Part shown: positions 1 to 12,052 of the stretch, piece by piece
How positions within the stretch are numbered: the stretch's first letter is position 1
Layout of the letters: each line of letters opens with the position of its first letter
Source of the DNA: Peronospora farinosa
Lineage: Eukaryota; Oomycota; Peronosporomycetes; Peronosporales; Peronosporaceae
NCBI GenBank assembly: GCA_947646735.1
Contig: CANTFK010000661.1
Coordinates: forward strand, 372,001-436,000
Length of the DNA: 64,000 nt
Direction: 5' to 3'
Notes under the pieces: model-generated
Databases searched by the model: none
What the model saw: only the letters and a program-made list of their open reading frames with translations
What the model was told of the DNA's origin: nothing
Made by a program: the position numbers and the translations under genes

Positions 1-3000
1 TGCCGCAATCCTCGGAAGGAGCATGTGTACAAATGTGGAGCCATGCTGGTCATCTAACTGCGTCGTCAATACACGAAGAAGTTTCTCGGCCTCATCCAAT
101 TGAGTAAGCTCTGCAGCTGTCTCAGGGTATCCATTGGTTGTTCCTACAATCTCAACGAGATAAGGACCGAACGCTACGAGATATCGATTCAAAATGGCTG
201 TTTGGTGCACATCGATAAGCCTTTTCACAACTGTGTGCAAACCTCGCAGAAGATCTGTACATGTAGCTGCATGTTGCTGCTTTTGATCACCATCATCTAC
301 AACTCCAAAAAATAGCTCGAAAATTGCCGAGATTGTGTCTGCAGTCTCAGCATGAAAGCATTCTGCATCAGCTTGGAGGCTGGCCGGAAAACTTGCAGCA
401 TAATTTGCCACAATTTGCATCCAATAACCTGGAGCGGCGTGGCAATCGGATTTGAGCCACCCGGAGAGATATTCGAAAAAACTGCGTACACTTGAGTTGA
501 CGCGGTTCAAGACATCATCAGACGAATCGTCGTTCTCTTCAAGCGTGCGTGCCAGCGCCAACACTGACTCGGCGGAGGCACGACTAAGCGTCACCACAGC
601 TTCTTTCACAGAGGAAAGATAGTAACCAGTAGCAACGAAGCAAATGATCTGCTGCACCATAGCCACCGAGCGCACCACTTCACTTCGCGCTTCTTCGGTC
701 GTGTGTAGAAGAACGATACCAGTCGTAGCAAACTGCACGATTTCAGTCATGTACTTGGCATCTTCATCACTTGCAACGGAGCTGCGACGAGGTCCAGCAG
801 TTCTACTTCCGATGCTTACTGCACGAGCATGTCGATTCTGCTCCGTTGCATCGATAAGTTGACAAACAACTTTTGTTGGACACAACCCGGCCTGCACCAC
901 GGTATCGAAAAGAGTTGCACAAAGTTGCTCACCATCTTCTCGGGAGCGACAAATTTGTCTAGCAAAAGCTAAAGTTTCACGCGATAAGCACGAGAATATC
1001 GCGCTTAAGGCAGCGACTTGAGCAGGACCAGAACATCGCTTACTTGCAAGCACGAGCGTGTCCAGTGAAGCTGTTAAAAGCAATGGAAAATTGCTGGACG
1101 AAGAGCCACCTTGTGTAGGTGGATTTTCCACCATAGCTTTCAGCAGCAACGGAATGCTACGAAGAACAGCAGGTAGCTCCCCCTCGTCCTCCATTCGGTC
1201 GCAAGCGTTCGCGTTGACGTGGCAGATTGCGCAAGACAACAGCACTGGCGACCATTTTGGTACGTTGCCTTCCGGGGAGCTGCACCCAGAAATCGACTGC
1301 GGCATGAAGACCTCCGAAATTGCCATTGCATTGACAATCTTTGGCCAGTACCGCTTGTATAGCGCGCCGATCTTTTTAGAGGTTGACAGAACAGATGCTG
1401 GAGTATTTGCAGCAGCACCCGTCGATGGGAGCGGCATTTGAAGAGCTGGCATAACGATTGATTCGTCAGTCAGTAACACGGCACTTAAAGTTGCATCCAA
1501 CTGTGCCCATTGTGCACAACCTTGCATTACGACGCCGTACCCAATGGTAGCGTCCATCCAGCACTTGAACAAATACTCCGTGGTTCCAGACAAACCGCTT
1601 TTCATCGCTTTGACAAGTGGAGATGTTACGATTGCTGTGCGTTCATCGTCACGTGCATCCTTTAAAGCAATTGCTTCCGTAATACTTGACGTCACGAGTT
1701 CTCCGACAGATGCCAAGTTGGCGAGCGAAAGAGAAGTGCGGGTAAGTTCATCTCCAATGAAATGCGCGTGACCATAATCTTGAGCTACAACTGCTTTCAG
1801 AATGCGCCCCAAACCCACATTATCTTGTATTAGATGAGCTGAAATGCAGATACCTGCGAGATCATGCGCTTCGAGAAGTAGGGGCGCGTAAAAGTAGCTT
1901 TGGTCACCTTTGTCACTTTCCGTACCAGGCATAGTACGGGTCAACACGGTCGGCTCCACTTGTACTTGTTTGAGAGCATGGCGGATAGCAGACAAAAGCT
2001 GGGCACGGTACGGGTCTAATAAATAAGCATCGCCTGCTGCTACTTCGGGATCACGGGCAGACGCAAAGTTTTTCACCAGGACGTTCAGCAGACGAAGACC
2101 CACACATTGGAACATAAGCAGCTCGTTTCCTTCTGCTGAAGTCGTAGTGACGTGGCAAGCGAGGGTTACAAACTCGTCCAAATACATACACAAGAAATTT
2201 CCAATGTTGGGCTTGGCGGATACTGGCAACTCTGCTCCAGTAGAGAGCATCTTGCAGAAATAGCGGCGCGCTGCAACGAGGTCAAAATGTAGCTGCTTAT
2301 TCTGACAGACGCCGATGGTCAGAGGCGGGATTGCTGCCATCAGCTCAAACACACGTAAAACGCATTCCACCGCAAAATGCCGTACTTGACGTGCAAGCGG
2401 TGGCATTAAAGCAACGAGGTCGCCAACGCTTGCCTTTGTTGTCCGCCAAATGTCCACTTGGGCGGCAACAGCCACTAGCACAAGGGAGTTTGCATCAGTT
2501 TTGGGTATATCCAAAACTTGATTTTGTGACCACGACATTGTGTCCAAATTTCCTGACGCGTCAACACTTGCTGTAGTTTGCAACACATGGTTCATTCCTT
2601 TCGGGCTCATCATGAGCTGCCCTGCACCAGCACGACTAAAGGTACCAGCAGATTCGCCAATGGCAATACTACGACACAACAGAGCCCACAGGCACGGTTC
2701 AGCGCCTTTGTGGTCTCTGCTTTCAACATCGAGTAGCGCCAGCGTCGTGCTCTGCAGCATACTAATACTGTTTCGTTGCATGGCTGAGTAATTGACAAAA
2801 ACAAAGGAGAGAACGTCCCACATGCCATGCAGCCCAGGTAAGTAACCCCACAGAAGCGCGCTGTACTCAACATGAAGAGCTGAAAAGAGAAGACACAAAA
2901 GGTTGTGGCGGCGAATTAATGATGGGTCTCTTTCCAGGAGTGTCTGAATGCACGATAACCCGACATTTCGCAGTATACTCCGACTCAGCCCATTTGTAAA

Positions 3001-6000
3001 CGCACCAACATTGACGAGACCAGTTTCCTCATATGGCTCCCTTGAGGCTCCAGAAGTCAGGGGTGGTGGCGATGAATCTGGGTGCCCTGTACTCAGTTGT
3101 GTCGCTGACGATAACGGTGTGGCCGTGTTTAGTAAAGCAGTGTCAGATACGATGCGCAAAATGTATCTCATATCTGCAGATTGGAAGCGATGTGGCGCGA
3201 ATACGACCACTTGCTGTAGGAATCGCAAAAACTCCAACTCTACCCGTGCATCACCATCTTGGCGAAGAAGCATCCAGAAAGAGTAAAAATGATCTACACG
3301 ATCACTTGAACCGCCAAGCTCTGGACCGAGTGTTGCAACCACATCGTTAATAATCCGTCCCAGTGCCACTTTTGTGCTAGATTGCCACCTTAATCCGCGT
3401 TTGTTGACCTTTGAATACACAAAACCTGCCAATACGTGGGCTTCCATCAATGACAGCGTCGATACAACAAACTGCTCGTAGTCGCCTACTGAAGAGCTAA
3501 CAGACTCCAAGATAATGCCCCATGAGTGTAAGATCCACGTGCGTAAAGGTTGAGAACATTCACCTGCAAACCAAAAAATGAGGCCTGTGTCAATGGAAAT
3601 GCGAGAACCACAAACGCGCTTAATGCAGGCCAACGAGAAAGCTGCTCCAGCTGAAAGGACGGATACGTCCAGCTCAATACTAGAGCCGAATGTAACGCTT
3701 GAGGCCCCCTGTGGGAGTTTATCCACCACCAGTCGTTTCTCTAGCTCAATAATTAGCCCCTTGCAATGGTATTCCCCAAGAAGCAATGCTAGCGTTCCCA
3801 ATGACTCGCCTGCACCACGACGGACTTCTACGTGCTTACTTGAAATCATTTCATATAGCATGGTTTGCATTTGAAGAGGCCATGATGTTGCTGGAAGCGA
3901 CGTAGATGAAGTTGGTGCACCACCAGATCTTTTGAGATGTCTCGCTTCGGCAATCACAGCAAACAACAACGAGCACACGTTGACTTCATAATTGGCACGA
4001 ACATCGGCCAGGGCTCCTGCATAGTGCTGGAGACATCGCAGCTGTAGATCTTCCGGAATGAAGTGAAAAAGTCGACCAAATAGAACCACACTTGCGTCGA
4101 CGAGCCGAACATAAGTGAATGGGCTACAGGATACTTTTTTCGTAGCACCATATGCAGGATCTTTCTCAGCAAGTGACCTCCAAAACGTGTCCAGATATTG
4201 TACTTCAAGCTCGGTATCTGTTAAAGCGTTTTCCTGTTGCTGCAAACCAAGCACATGGTTCAGCTCCCTTGAGTACAGCGGAGACGGGCAATCTCCTGGT
4301 TCCAACCGAGAGAGAGTTATAGTGTCAAGCGTATTGTCCTCTGGAGACAAAACACTTTGCAGGTAAGTGGATTTCGCCGGTACCAGTGAGGAATGCCGGA
4401 GATTTGTCAATGCCTGAGCTGTGGTAAACTCGGCAATCATGTCCAAAAGTGGGATGTATGAATCACTGTAAATCGGTGGGAGCATCCAAAAACAGTGGAT
4501 GATCCACCCCATTAGACGGTACCGAGCGATTTGGCCGCGACGCTTGAGAGGTTTGCTCAGTTTGCCTTGCGTCGCCGTCAAATACACATGCAATACGTGA
4601 TTCGTAAGAACGTTAACATCGTTATCGCAGTTCATTGCAAATTTTTGGCAAACGGACAAAAAACTGCTGAGTGCAATCACAGCAGCTTCAATGCGCAGGA
4701 GCTCAAGGGACGATTCGCGACTATGCAACACACTCGACTTGAGCCACAAATTTAGAAGATTTTCCATATTGGCCTTTAGCCACTGCTCACCATTCATGGT
4801 GACGAGGCTTCCCACCAGCGTCCAGCCAGCGCGCGTGCACGTGAGCCAAATACTATCCGCGCATTCATTAAGAAACTGACTCTCGACAAGCTCCTCGGAA
4901 ATGGCATAGATTTCGTTCGTGATCGTTTGAGATATCCCTCCTTTGGCAGCAAGCGTAAAGGCGCGAAGGATGTGAGCAATAGCTACAGATCTACCTTGAA
5001 TCGCATACAGGTAAGACTTGCTTTGCATTTCGCTTTCTTCACTTTGATCATCATCTGCCTTTATAGCTGATCCAGACTTTCTCGTCTCTTCGACATCTGA
5101 ACCTCCACGCATCAGGTATTCGGCAGTGTCCCGAAGTCCGTTCAGACAACTCGTCAGCACGCTTTTAAGTCGGTACGGAATTGCAGTGACGAGTGATGCA
5201 AGCGCGACAGCAGCTTGAAAACGAACACTTTGCTTTTCGTGGCAAGTAAGACCTTGGAGTACGTCGCTGGCGTCGTGCGCATGCGCTATAGAAGCCTCGC
5301 CCATTGAATGGAACAAATGGCTCATCTCAACTAAGGCCGACAGTATCTTGTGATGGTTTGGCTTTGAGGCTTGAGCTTCATCTTGAAGTCTTTGTATATA
5401 GGCGCCTAGCAGGGCCTCTTGCTGACGCTCTGTTAGACATCCATTAAGTCCATTACGCAGCACAAAGCCCACAGCGTTACGTGCTCGCGTCATGTCTCCA
5501 AGACCAAAGGGATGATCGAGGATGGATAACGTGGCGTCCATGACCTCGCGAAGCTGTGTCTCAGCGATCGAGTCAGGTGGGAGACGCTCGAACATGCCAC
5601 ACAGAGCAATAGAGAACGAGGCCAGAATACCTCCATGACTCTGGTTTGGCTTACTTGATAAATGTTTGCTGGTTACAATGTCCTTGAAGTAAAGAAGTAC
5701 GTTTGCAATAGTCGAGAAATTGACCGTAGCTGCTTTCCGGCGAGACAGTGATGACGGCAAGTTAAGCCCAGGAACGTGCAGCTTAAACCCTGTCTTGCAT
5801 TTTGCAGCCCCACTTCCACCGACTGGAGGGGGGGCACCCTGTTCAGCTGAGCTTCTTCCACCAGCATCCTCGTCGTTGTTTCGCAAAGAAGCTGCGTTCG
5901 CTCCACTCATTTCACTCCCACCCGGCTGCACTTCCGTTTCTCGTGACGAAGACGTCGCGTACTTGGCAAGAACAACACCAACCACCACCGAATACGCTCT

Positions 6001-6927
6001 TCTTGCTTCAGGTGCATCATCGTCCATAGCCTTGGCTGCGATATGAAAGATCGCATCAAGGAACACACCTTGTGTACTGGCACTACTGGTTCCAGCAGCA
6101 GACCCATTACCACTGATAGCTCCGCCAAATCCGCTTCCATTGCTATTTCCACTTCCTGAACCTCCTCCAGCTGCTCCAGCTCCGGCACTGAATGATGACG
6201 TCGTCAACGCTGATGTCCGTTCCGCTACCACTTGTAGCAATCTCGCAGCTGCAATCCTAATTTCCGGCGCTTTATCCTGGAACGTCTTGTTTACGATCTT
6301 CATCGCCTCAGCATGAAGCGGCATCAATCTGACCGAATCTCCTTCCAATGCGTGTGCCACGCTTTCAATAAGACACTGCTTCATATAATAATCTGCAGCT
6401 CGGATGAGCTTGTTTGCGAGCACGACCGCATCCGGCAGAAACTGCAGCGCCTCTTGCCGTGGCAGTCGACAGACCACCATAATCAGCGACACTTTCACAT
6501 AAAGCGATGCAGTTTTCCCCGAGAGCTTTTCATTAATGATCGTGGACACTGAGAAGTCAAAGGATCGCACCAGCAAGTCACACACGAGACGATGCACGCA
6601 TTCGGACGTGGTGGCGCCAAAAGAGGACAGCGAGACGCCCATGCCGCCTGGTCCACTACCTACAGTCCCCGTACTAGATCCACTTGTGTGACTTCCGCTG
6701 TACACGGTCAGCGTGGCCAGTAGAATCTTGAAAAGCGTCGCGTTGCTCGTGCTGGTCAGTTTTATGGCAGATGCAGGGTTCATCAGCAACTCTGGCTTCC
6801 ACAGACGCTGCAAAGTAATAAGTGCTTGTACCAGATTCTTCCTCTGCATTTGAATCTCTGTCGCGGGGCCTCCACTGACTCGTAGAGCCTCCACCGCGGC
6901 TGCCAGTCGCCGCGCCGCATCTTCCAT
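1..6927 (-). CDS. HEATR5/Laa1-like HEAT-repeat trafficking protein, C-terminus cut by window edge
   Basis: A single uninterrupted frame runs from the ATG at 6925-6927 to base 1, at least 2309 codons, and continues beyond the window. The translation is helical HEAT-type sequence throughout, with a Gly/Ser/Asn-rich low-complexity insert near residues 245-277. A stretch near residue 1126 (QPLRTWILHSWG followed by TLSLMEAHVLA) resembles the conserved HEATR5A/B segment. HEATR5 and yeast Laa1 are known to bind the AP-1 clathrin adaptor and support trafficking between the trans-Golgi network and endosomes. No intron is seen, unlike most neighbours. It is divergent from a Golgi SNARE gene 116 bp away, which fits a trafficking role but proves nothing. 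Alternative: another giant HEAT protein. Family assignment is from remembered motifs only. Confidence 0.72.
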   Translation of the reverse strand, partial: MEDAARRLAAAVEALRVSGGPATEIQMQRKNLVQALITLQRLWKPELLMNPASAIKLTSTSNATLFKILLATLTVYSGSHTSGSSTGTVGSGPGGMGVSLSSFGATTSECVHRLVCDLLVRSFDFSVSTIINEKLSGKTASLYVKVSLIMVVCRLPRQEALQFLPDAVVLANKLIRAADYYMKQCLIESVAHALEGDSVRLMPLHAEAMKIVNKTFQDKAPEIRIAAARLLQVVAERTSALTTSSFSAGAGAAGGGSGSGNSNGSGFGGAISGNGSAAGTSSASTQGVFLDAIFHIAAKAMDDDAPEARRAYSVVVGVVLAKYATSSSRETEVQPGGSEMSGANAASLRNNDEDAGGRSSAEQGAPPPVGGSGAAKCKTGFKLHVPGLNLPSSLSRRKAATVNFSTIANVLLYFKDIVTSKHLSSKPNQSHGGILASFSIALCGMFERLPPDSIAETQLREVMDATLSILDHPFGLGDMTRARNAVGFVLRNGLNGCLTERQQEALLGAYIQRLQDEAQASKPNHHKILSALVEMSHLFHSMGEASIAHAHDASDVLQGLTCHEKQSVRFQAAVALASLVTAIPYRLKSVLTSCLNGLRDTAEYLMRGGSDVEETRKSGSAIKADDDQSEESEMQSKSYLYAIQGRSVAIAHILRAFTLAAKGGISQTITNEIYAISEELVESQFLNECADSIWLTCTRAGWTLVGSLVTMNGEQWLKANMENLLNLWLKSSVLHSRESSLELLRIEAAVIALSSFLSVCQKFAMNCDNDVNVLTNHVLHVYLTATQGKLSKPLKRRGQIARYRLMGWIIHCFWMLPPIYSDSYIPLLDMIAEFTTAQALTNLRHSSLVPAKSTYLQSVLSPEDNTLDTITLSRLEPGDCPSPLYSRELNHVLGLQQQENALTDTELEVQYLDTFWRSLAEKDPAYGATKKVSCSPFTYVRLVDASVVLFGRLFHFIPEDLQLRCLQHYAGALADVRANYEVNVCSLLFAVIAEARHLKRSGGAPTSSTSLPATSWPLQMQTMLYEMISSKHVEVRRGAGESLGTLALLLGEYHCKGLIIELEKRLVVDKLPQGASSVTFGSSIELDVSVLSAGAAFSLACIKRVCGSRISIDTGLIFWFAGECSQPLRTWILHSWGIILESVSSSVGDYEQFVVSTLSLMEAHVLAGFVYSKVNKRGLRWQSSTKVALGRIINDVVATLGPELGGSSDRVDHFYSFWMLLRQDGDARVELEFLRFLQQVVVFAPHRFQSADMRYILRIVSDTALLNTATPLSSATQLSTGHPDSSPPPLTSGASREPYEETGLVNVGAFTNGLSRSILRNVGLSCIQTLLERDPSLIRRHNLLCLLFSALHVEYSALLWGYLPGLHGMWDVLSFVFVNYSAMQRNSISMLQSTTLALLDVESRDHKGAEPCLWALLCRSIAIGESAGTFSRAGAGQLMMSPKGMNHVLQTTASVDASGNLDTMSWSQNQVLDIPKTDANSLVLVAVAAQVDIWRTTKASVGDLVALMPPLARQVRHFAVECVLRVFELMAAIPPLTIGVCQNKQLHFDLVAARRYFCKMLSTGAELPVSAKPNIGNFLCMYLDEFVTLACHVTTTSAEGNELLMFQCVGLRLLNVLVKNFASARDPEVAAGDAYLLDPYRAQLLSAIRHALKQVQVEPTVLTRTMPGTESDKGDQSYFYAPLLLEAHDLAGICISAHLIQDNVGLGRILKAVVAQDYGHAHFIGDELTRTSLSLANLASVGELVTSSITEAIALKDARDDERTAIVTSPLVKAMKSGLSGTTEYLFKCWMDATIGYGVVMQGCAQWAQLDATLSAVLLTDESIVMPALQMPLPSTGAAANTPASVLSTSKKIGALYKRYWPKIVNAMAISEVFMPQSISGCSSPEGNVPKWSPVLLSCAICHVNANACDRMEDEGELPAVLRSIPLLLKAMVENPPTQGGSSSSNFPLLLTASLDTLVLASKRCSGPAQVAALSAIFSCLSRETLAFARQICRSREDGEQLCATLFDTVVQAGLCPTKVVCQLIDATEQNRHARAVSIGSRTAGPRRSSVASDEDAKYMTEIVQFATTGIVLLHTTEEARSEVVRSVAMVQQIICFVATGYYLSSVKEAVVTLSRASAESVLALARTLEENDDSSDDVLNRVNSSVRSFFEYLSGWLKSDCHAAPGYWMQIVANYAASFPASLQADAECFHAETADTISAIFELFFGVVDDGDQKQQHAATCTDLLRGLHTVVKRLIDVHQTAILNRYLVAFGPYLVEIVGTTNGYPETAAELTQLDEAEKLLRVLTTQLDDQHGSTFVHMLLPRIAA

Positions 6928-7043
6928 ATCAGTTTACTTTTGGGAGGCTAAGAGTGATGGTCAGGTGTAGTAGCCCCGGGGGGGGGGGGGGTATAATTCA
7001 GACAGCGAGCGTGGATACTTAAGTAAAGAGACACGAGTTAAAA
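6928..7043. promoter_or_regulatory. Shared divergent promoter with a 14-G tract
   Basis: The 116 bp between the divergent start codons of the HEATR5-like and Golgi SNARE genes must hold both promoters and 5' leaders. It contains CCCC followed by 14 consecutive G (6978-6991) and then TATAATTCA. No initiator consensus is obvious. Confidence 0.5.
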
Positions 7044-8046
7044 ATGATGCAAAGAACGACACGGACATGGGAGGAGCTGCGAAGTAGCGCTCGGATGGCT
7101 GAGCGTGTGCTTGAAGACAAGATTGCCGCTTATACAGAGTTAAGTAGAGCTCAGACACGTAATTCAGTGGCGGTGTATGACGAAGGTGTGAGAAACGTGG
7201 AAAGAAAGAGAAAAGAACGACGTTTGTTGAGACTATTTGTGCCTTTGTAAATGTCTAGAGAACCCTCGAGAAGAGACTGCAGATGAAAAAGAGTTGGCGG
7301 TTGATATTGAGAATGCATTAGCATTGGTGGGTGCATTGTATAGTGTTTCATAGAGATGAAGAGGAGATTGATCTTGACGATCGGTCGCTTGCTGTTGTGT
7401 GCATAGCTTTCAGATACAATCGATGAGATGAATGTCGTCGTAGATAAGACGTCAGTGAAGACACAGGATGCCATGTTACAACGCTATCGTGAGCTCTACT
7501 TTGACTTCAACACGGAATTTCGTCGTTCAATGGTGAGTTGGGGCAGATTGTATCCTACTTAGTTTGAATAATCCTATTGCTTACTCTTTTGTAATTCGAC
7601 AGAGTGCGCTGCAAGAAAAACGTGATGCTCAGAAGCTGTTTGGCAATAGGTGTGTGTTGCAATTAGTTTGCATTCTTGGCTGCATAGTCTTGAATGTATG
7701 CTTACGGTTTTACTTGAATGCAATATGTAGAGCTCACACTGGTCACTCGGACGATGTGGAAATGGACTCGCTGCTGAATGAGCGCCGTGCAGTAGACTCG
7801 TCGCGCTCTCTTACTAGCAGCATCATTGAGCAAGCGATGGCAACCAGCAACGCCCTGGAGAACCAGCGTCGGCAGTTCACGTCGTCGCACGGCAAAGTGG
7901 CCACACTGGGCAGTTCATTCTCAGGTATCAACACGCTTGTGGCACAAGTCCGTCGTAAGAAGATGCGCAACAACACCATTCTCGCTCTAGTGATTGCCGG
8001 TTGCGTCTGCTTTACGCTCTGGTGGGTTGTACTGTCGAAAATGTAG
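7044..8046 (+). CDS. GOSR1: Golgi Qb-SNARE (GOS28/GOSR1 family)
   Basis: Five exons give a 217-residue protein: 7044-7143, 7259-7330, 7414-7532, 7603-7649 and 7731-8046. The N-terminus (WEELRSSARMAERVLEDKI) matches the GOS28 Habc start. The C-terminus has the SNARE core, then INTLVAQVRRKKMRNN and a single hydrophobic anchor ending VVLSKM, the tail-anchored layout of the family. GOS28 acts in ER-Golgi and intra-Golgi vesicle fusion. Four introns in 1 kb make this the most intron-dense small gene here. The first junction is the least certain, because an alternative donor lies at 7139. The start is the first of two adjacent ATGs (7044, 7047). Confidence 0.85.
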
Positions 8047-8223
8047 GAAAATGTTTTTTGGCACCTCGTCACATATTTTTTCATTGAAATTGAAGGTTTA
8101 TTTTTATTATCCAATGAAAAATAAGAAGTGCGCTGATTGGCTTATAGAAAAGAACACGATTCGCCAATACAAATGGGTGGACCCGCCATATTGAAAATTC
8201 TCGAAGTAAGCAACTAGTAAAGT

Positions 8224-9183
<960 letters not shown>

Positions 9184-9960
9184 GATCATGGCTCTGCTTC
9201 GAGTGGGTGAATGGGTTTCCATATCCAACTGGTGAATGAAGCATCACCTACAAAGGAGCGACCGATCCACAAAGTCTCCGCCGCTGTCTCCAATGAAATA
9301 TCGCCGGCGTATTAGCGACTGGCCCCGACAAGTGCATGGAAGCTACGTAGCATGTCTCCTTGGTTATTTCCATCTATCTTCTACTCGTATGCAATGATTG
9401 GCAGGTACATGGTTTTCTACTGGCAAATCACTTATTAACAAGAAGAAAGTTGAAAGTGGAGAAGACTCAAGCACAGATAGACACGCAATTAAAAATCAAA
9501 GAAGACTGGGCACTGCAAGTTTTCGTCCATGAGGAATGAAGAAAAGCCTATGATAGCCAAGCGACGCAAATCAGATGATCGACGTAGGGTCGACCGGCGT
9601 CTCTGACTGTTAGTGTCAATAGTGATGCAGATCCTGAGATCGTGTCTATCTTGCTTCGTTCTACAGTAACGTCCATCGTCGACAATCCGTCAATTGCTGC
9701 AACGGGGTAAAAGAGACTGCAATATGTTTACCGTCTGTCACATTTTCGTCCCTCTATATATATACCAATAGGCATGGCGGAGAGTATCGTCAGAATTTAC
9801 AAGGAATATTCCTGCAAAATTCTGGATATCTAAATCCTAAAAAGAAACAGGTTTTCGATATTCAATTTTGCTAAATCTTTATAAGGAATTTAGATATCCA
9901 AATAAAGATATGTATCATTAAGTACGTTTACTAGTCAGGAAAAAGCTTCGTACGTCGGGA
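9184..9960. other. Intergenic, AT-rich distal half with overlapping inverted repeats
   Basis: No convincing coding sequence. The part from about 9700 is AT-rich and holds CTATATATATATA, the 10-bp palindrome GGAATATTCC and two overlapping inverted repeats (listed separately). It presumably carries the SR gene 3' end and the phosphoglycerate mutase promoter. Confidence 0.5.
9814..9900. repeat. Two overlapping inverted repeats
   Basis: Arm pair 1: TGGATATCTAAA at 9823-9834 and its perfect complement at 9889-9900, extendable by four bases with one bulge. Arm pair 2: GCAAAATT at 9814-9821 and AATTTTGC at 9864-9871. The pairs interleave, so the two stems are mutually exclusive. They end 60 bp before the next start codon and could be a regulatory structure or a small decayed element. 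Confidence 0.6.
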
Positions 9961-11540
9961 ATGAAGAAGAGATCAGTGGTGTTTGTGCTCATCGACGGGC
10001 TAGCAGATGTGTCACTTCAAGAACTGGAACAGAATACACCACTAGAATCAGCGTATACACCTGCCATGGATGCCATTGCCCGTATAATCTTGTCGTTTAA
10101 GCCGTATAGTATTTCCGTTTTCTTTTTTTCTAATCTTGTCATTCTAGATGGCGGTTTAACGGGTCTCATGGATCCTGTGGAGCCTGGCTATGCGTGTGGA
10201 AGTGATACAGCGCACATGTCCATTCTAGGCTACAATCCTATCATGTAGGTGGGCTATAGATATGGGATTTTTTGCTGTTATCGCTGCAATACTTGCTGAT
10301 TAAAGACAAATCGTTGGTGTTTACTATTATAGTCACTATCGTGGCCGTGGATCATTTGAAGCCATGGGTGCTGGACTTAAGATGAGAAAAGGTGACGTCG
10401 CTTTCAAGTGTAACTTTGCCACTGTCAAGAAAAACGAAGATGGCCAAATAGTTGTCGAAAGGCGACGTGTGGATCGCAACTTTATGGCGTGGGGCACTGA
10501 ACTCTGCAGTTTCCTGGATGGACTGACCTTACCGGAATTCCCTGACCTGGTGGTGTCTACGAAATATGCTACGGAACACCGCTGCGGAATTGTTTTCAAG
10601 GGTCCAGGGCTTTGTGACAAAATCACAGGCACTGACCCACTGACAGACAAGTACGTAATTGATGCCTTTGACTGACTTCTGATCGACGGTGTTAACTTAA
10701 TCGATTGTACCCCTCTTGCTGCTATGAAGCCTCCCTCTGCTGGAATCTAAACCACAGAACGACACCCCGGAAGCTGCATACTCTAGTAAGGTGCTGAACG
10801 CGGTCTCTGACGCTATTCATGAGCGACTGTCAAATCACCCAATCAACAAGGCACGTGAAGCTGAAAACAAGCCACCAGCAAATGTAGTGCTGCTACGCGG
10901 ACCGGGTGAACGTATTGATGTGTTACCGTTTGCTGAAAAGCATGGACTGACCCCCTTCATGATCGCTCCGACGTGCATTATCGCTGGTTTGGGGATGTCA
11001 TTGGACATTGAAATTGTTACTGCCCCTGGTGCCACAGGAGACTACCACACGAACTTACGCTCCAAGGCTGAAACGGCATTGAAAGTTTTACGGGGCGGTG
11101 AGTTTGACTTTGGCTTTGTTCACGTCAAGGCAGTCGACGATGCTGGTCATGACCGTGATGTGGAGAAGAAGGTGCACTTTATTGAGCGAGCGGATGAAAT
11201 GATTTCCTTACTTCTGGAAGGTATCCACGCTGACTGCGGCGATGAGGACAAGGAGGTGACTATCGTTGTTACCGGTGACCACACAACGCCTGTCAAATAC
11301 GGAGACCATACGTTTGAACCAGTACCGTTTGCTATTACACGTGTTGGGGCCGCGCACGATAGATTGCAGCTCTTTAATAATTCTGGGGTGCAGACGAGTG
11401 GTGACAATCTATCATCCAGCCCATTGACGGACATGGTAACTCGATTCTCTGAACTGGCTGTTGCACGTGGTGCCCTTGGTCGTTTTGCCGGTGACCAGGT
11501 CATGAAGCTCGTTAAAAGCTTCCGCGAATACGAAGTATAG
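9961..11540 (+). CDS. apgM: Cofactor-independent phosphoglycerate mutase, archaeal (ApgM) type
   Basis: Four exons (9961-10081, 10148-10244, 10333-10650, 10730-11540) give 448 residues. It starts MKKRSVVFVLIDGLAD, the alkaline-phosphatase-superfamily metal site, and continues with TGLMDPVEPG and GSDTAHMSILGYNP, HYRGRGSFEAMGAG, GEFDFGFVHVKAVDDAGHD and VVTGDHTTP. These are diagnostic of the archaeal-type enzyme that interconverts 3- and 2-phosphoglycerate in glycolysis with divalent metal and no bisphosphoglycerate. The third intron must use the acceptor TATGAAG at 10729, because the CAG at 10757 breaks frame; the added segment LPLLESKPQ restores the expected spacing. No organelle targeting peptide is evident, suggesting the cytosol. 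Confidence 0.9.
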
Positions 11541-12052
11541 GTTGCAATTTACGAGAAAAAGGGCGCGGCAAGAGATGAGCTTATCAAAACCGTTGTTGAG
11601 CTTTTTGGTCCTAGCATTTCTTTTTACTTCACAGACGAAAGAAGTCGTCGTCAACCTGATCGAAGTGTATAATGTGCGTGTCTTCGAATTTGCGGGCCTA
11701 AACTATGATTTCATGTTATTATCAATCAAGAAGAAAACATCAGCTGGAGGTTTTGAGACCGCAAGTTATTCAAATTGTATCCGAAAGAAGTTGAACAGGT
11801 TGAGGTTCTAATATTCAAGCCTACCGAAGGACTTTGCAGACCCGCTCAACGTAGTTTATCTTGTTTTGATACCAAGACAACAGCCACCTCGGTGTTGACA
11901 GGCAAGTATAATGCTTGAAATATCGCCCAAGTTCAGATCTCCTGCGTTTTCTTGATTCCAAGAAATGACAAACCAGATATCGCCATCTTCATGAATGCTC
12001 CGATTTTTGGCTTTAGCTTCGTGCTGCATTTCTTACATTGTGTGTCGAGCAG
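11541..12052. other. Convergent 3' intergenic region, nothing recognisable
   Basis: This lies between the 3' end of the mutase and the 3' end of the helicase. A short frame directly after the mutase stop lacks an ATG near its start and any family resemblance. Confidence 0.5.

Noticed and set aside
1058..1441. Plus-strand open frames opposite the HEATR5-like gene
   Set aside because: They lie fully inside the long minus-strand frame, lack family motifs, and are expected shadows.
11542..11811. Open frame right after the mutase stop
   Set aside because: Begins at TTG, no family resemblance, probably 3' UTR.
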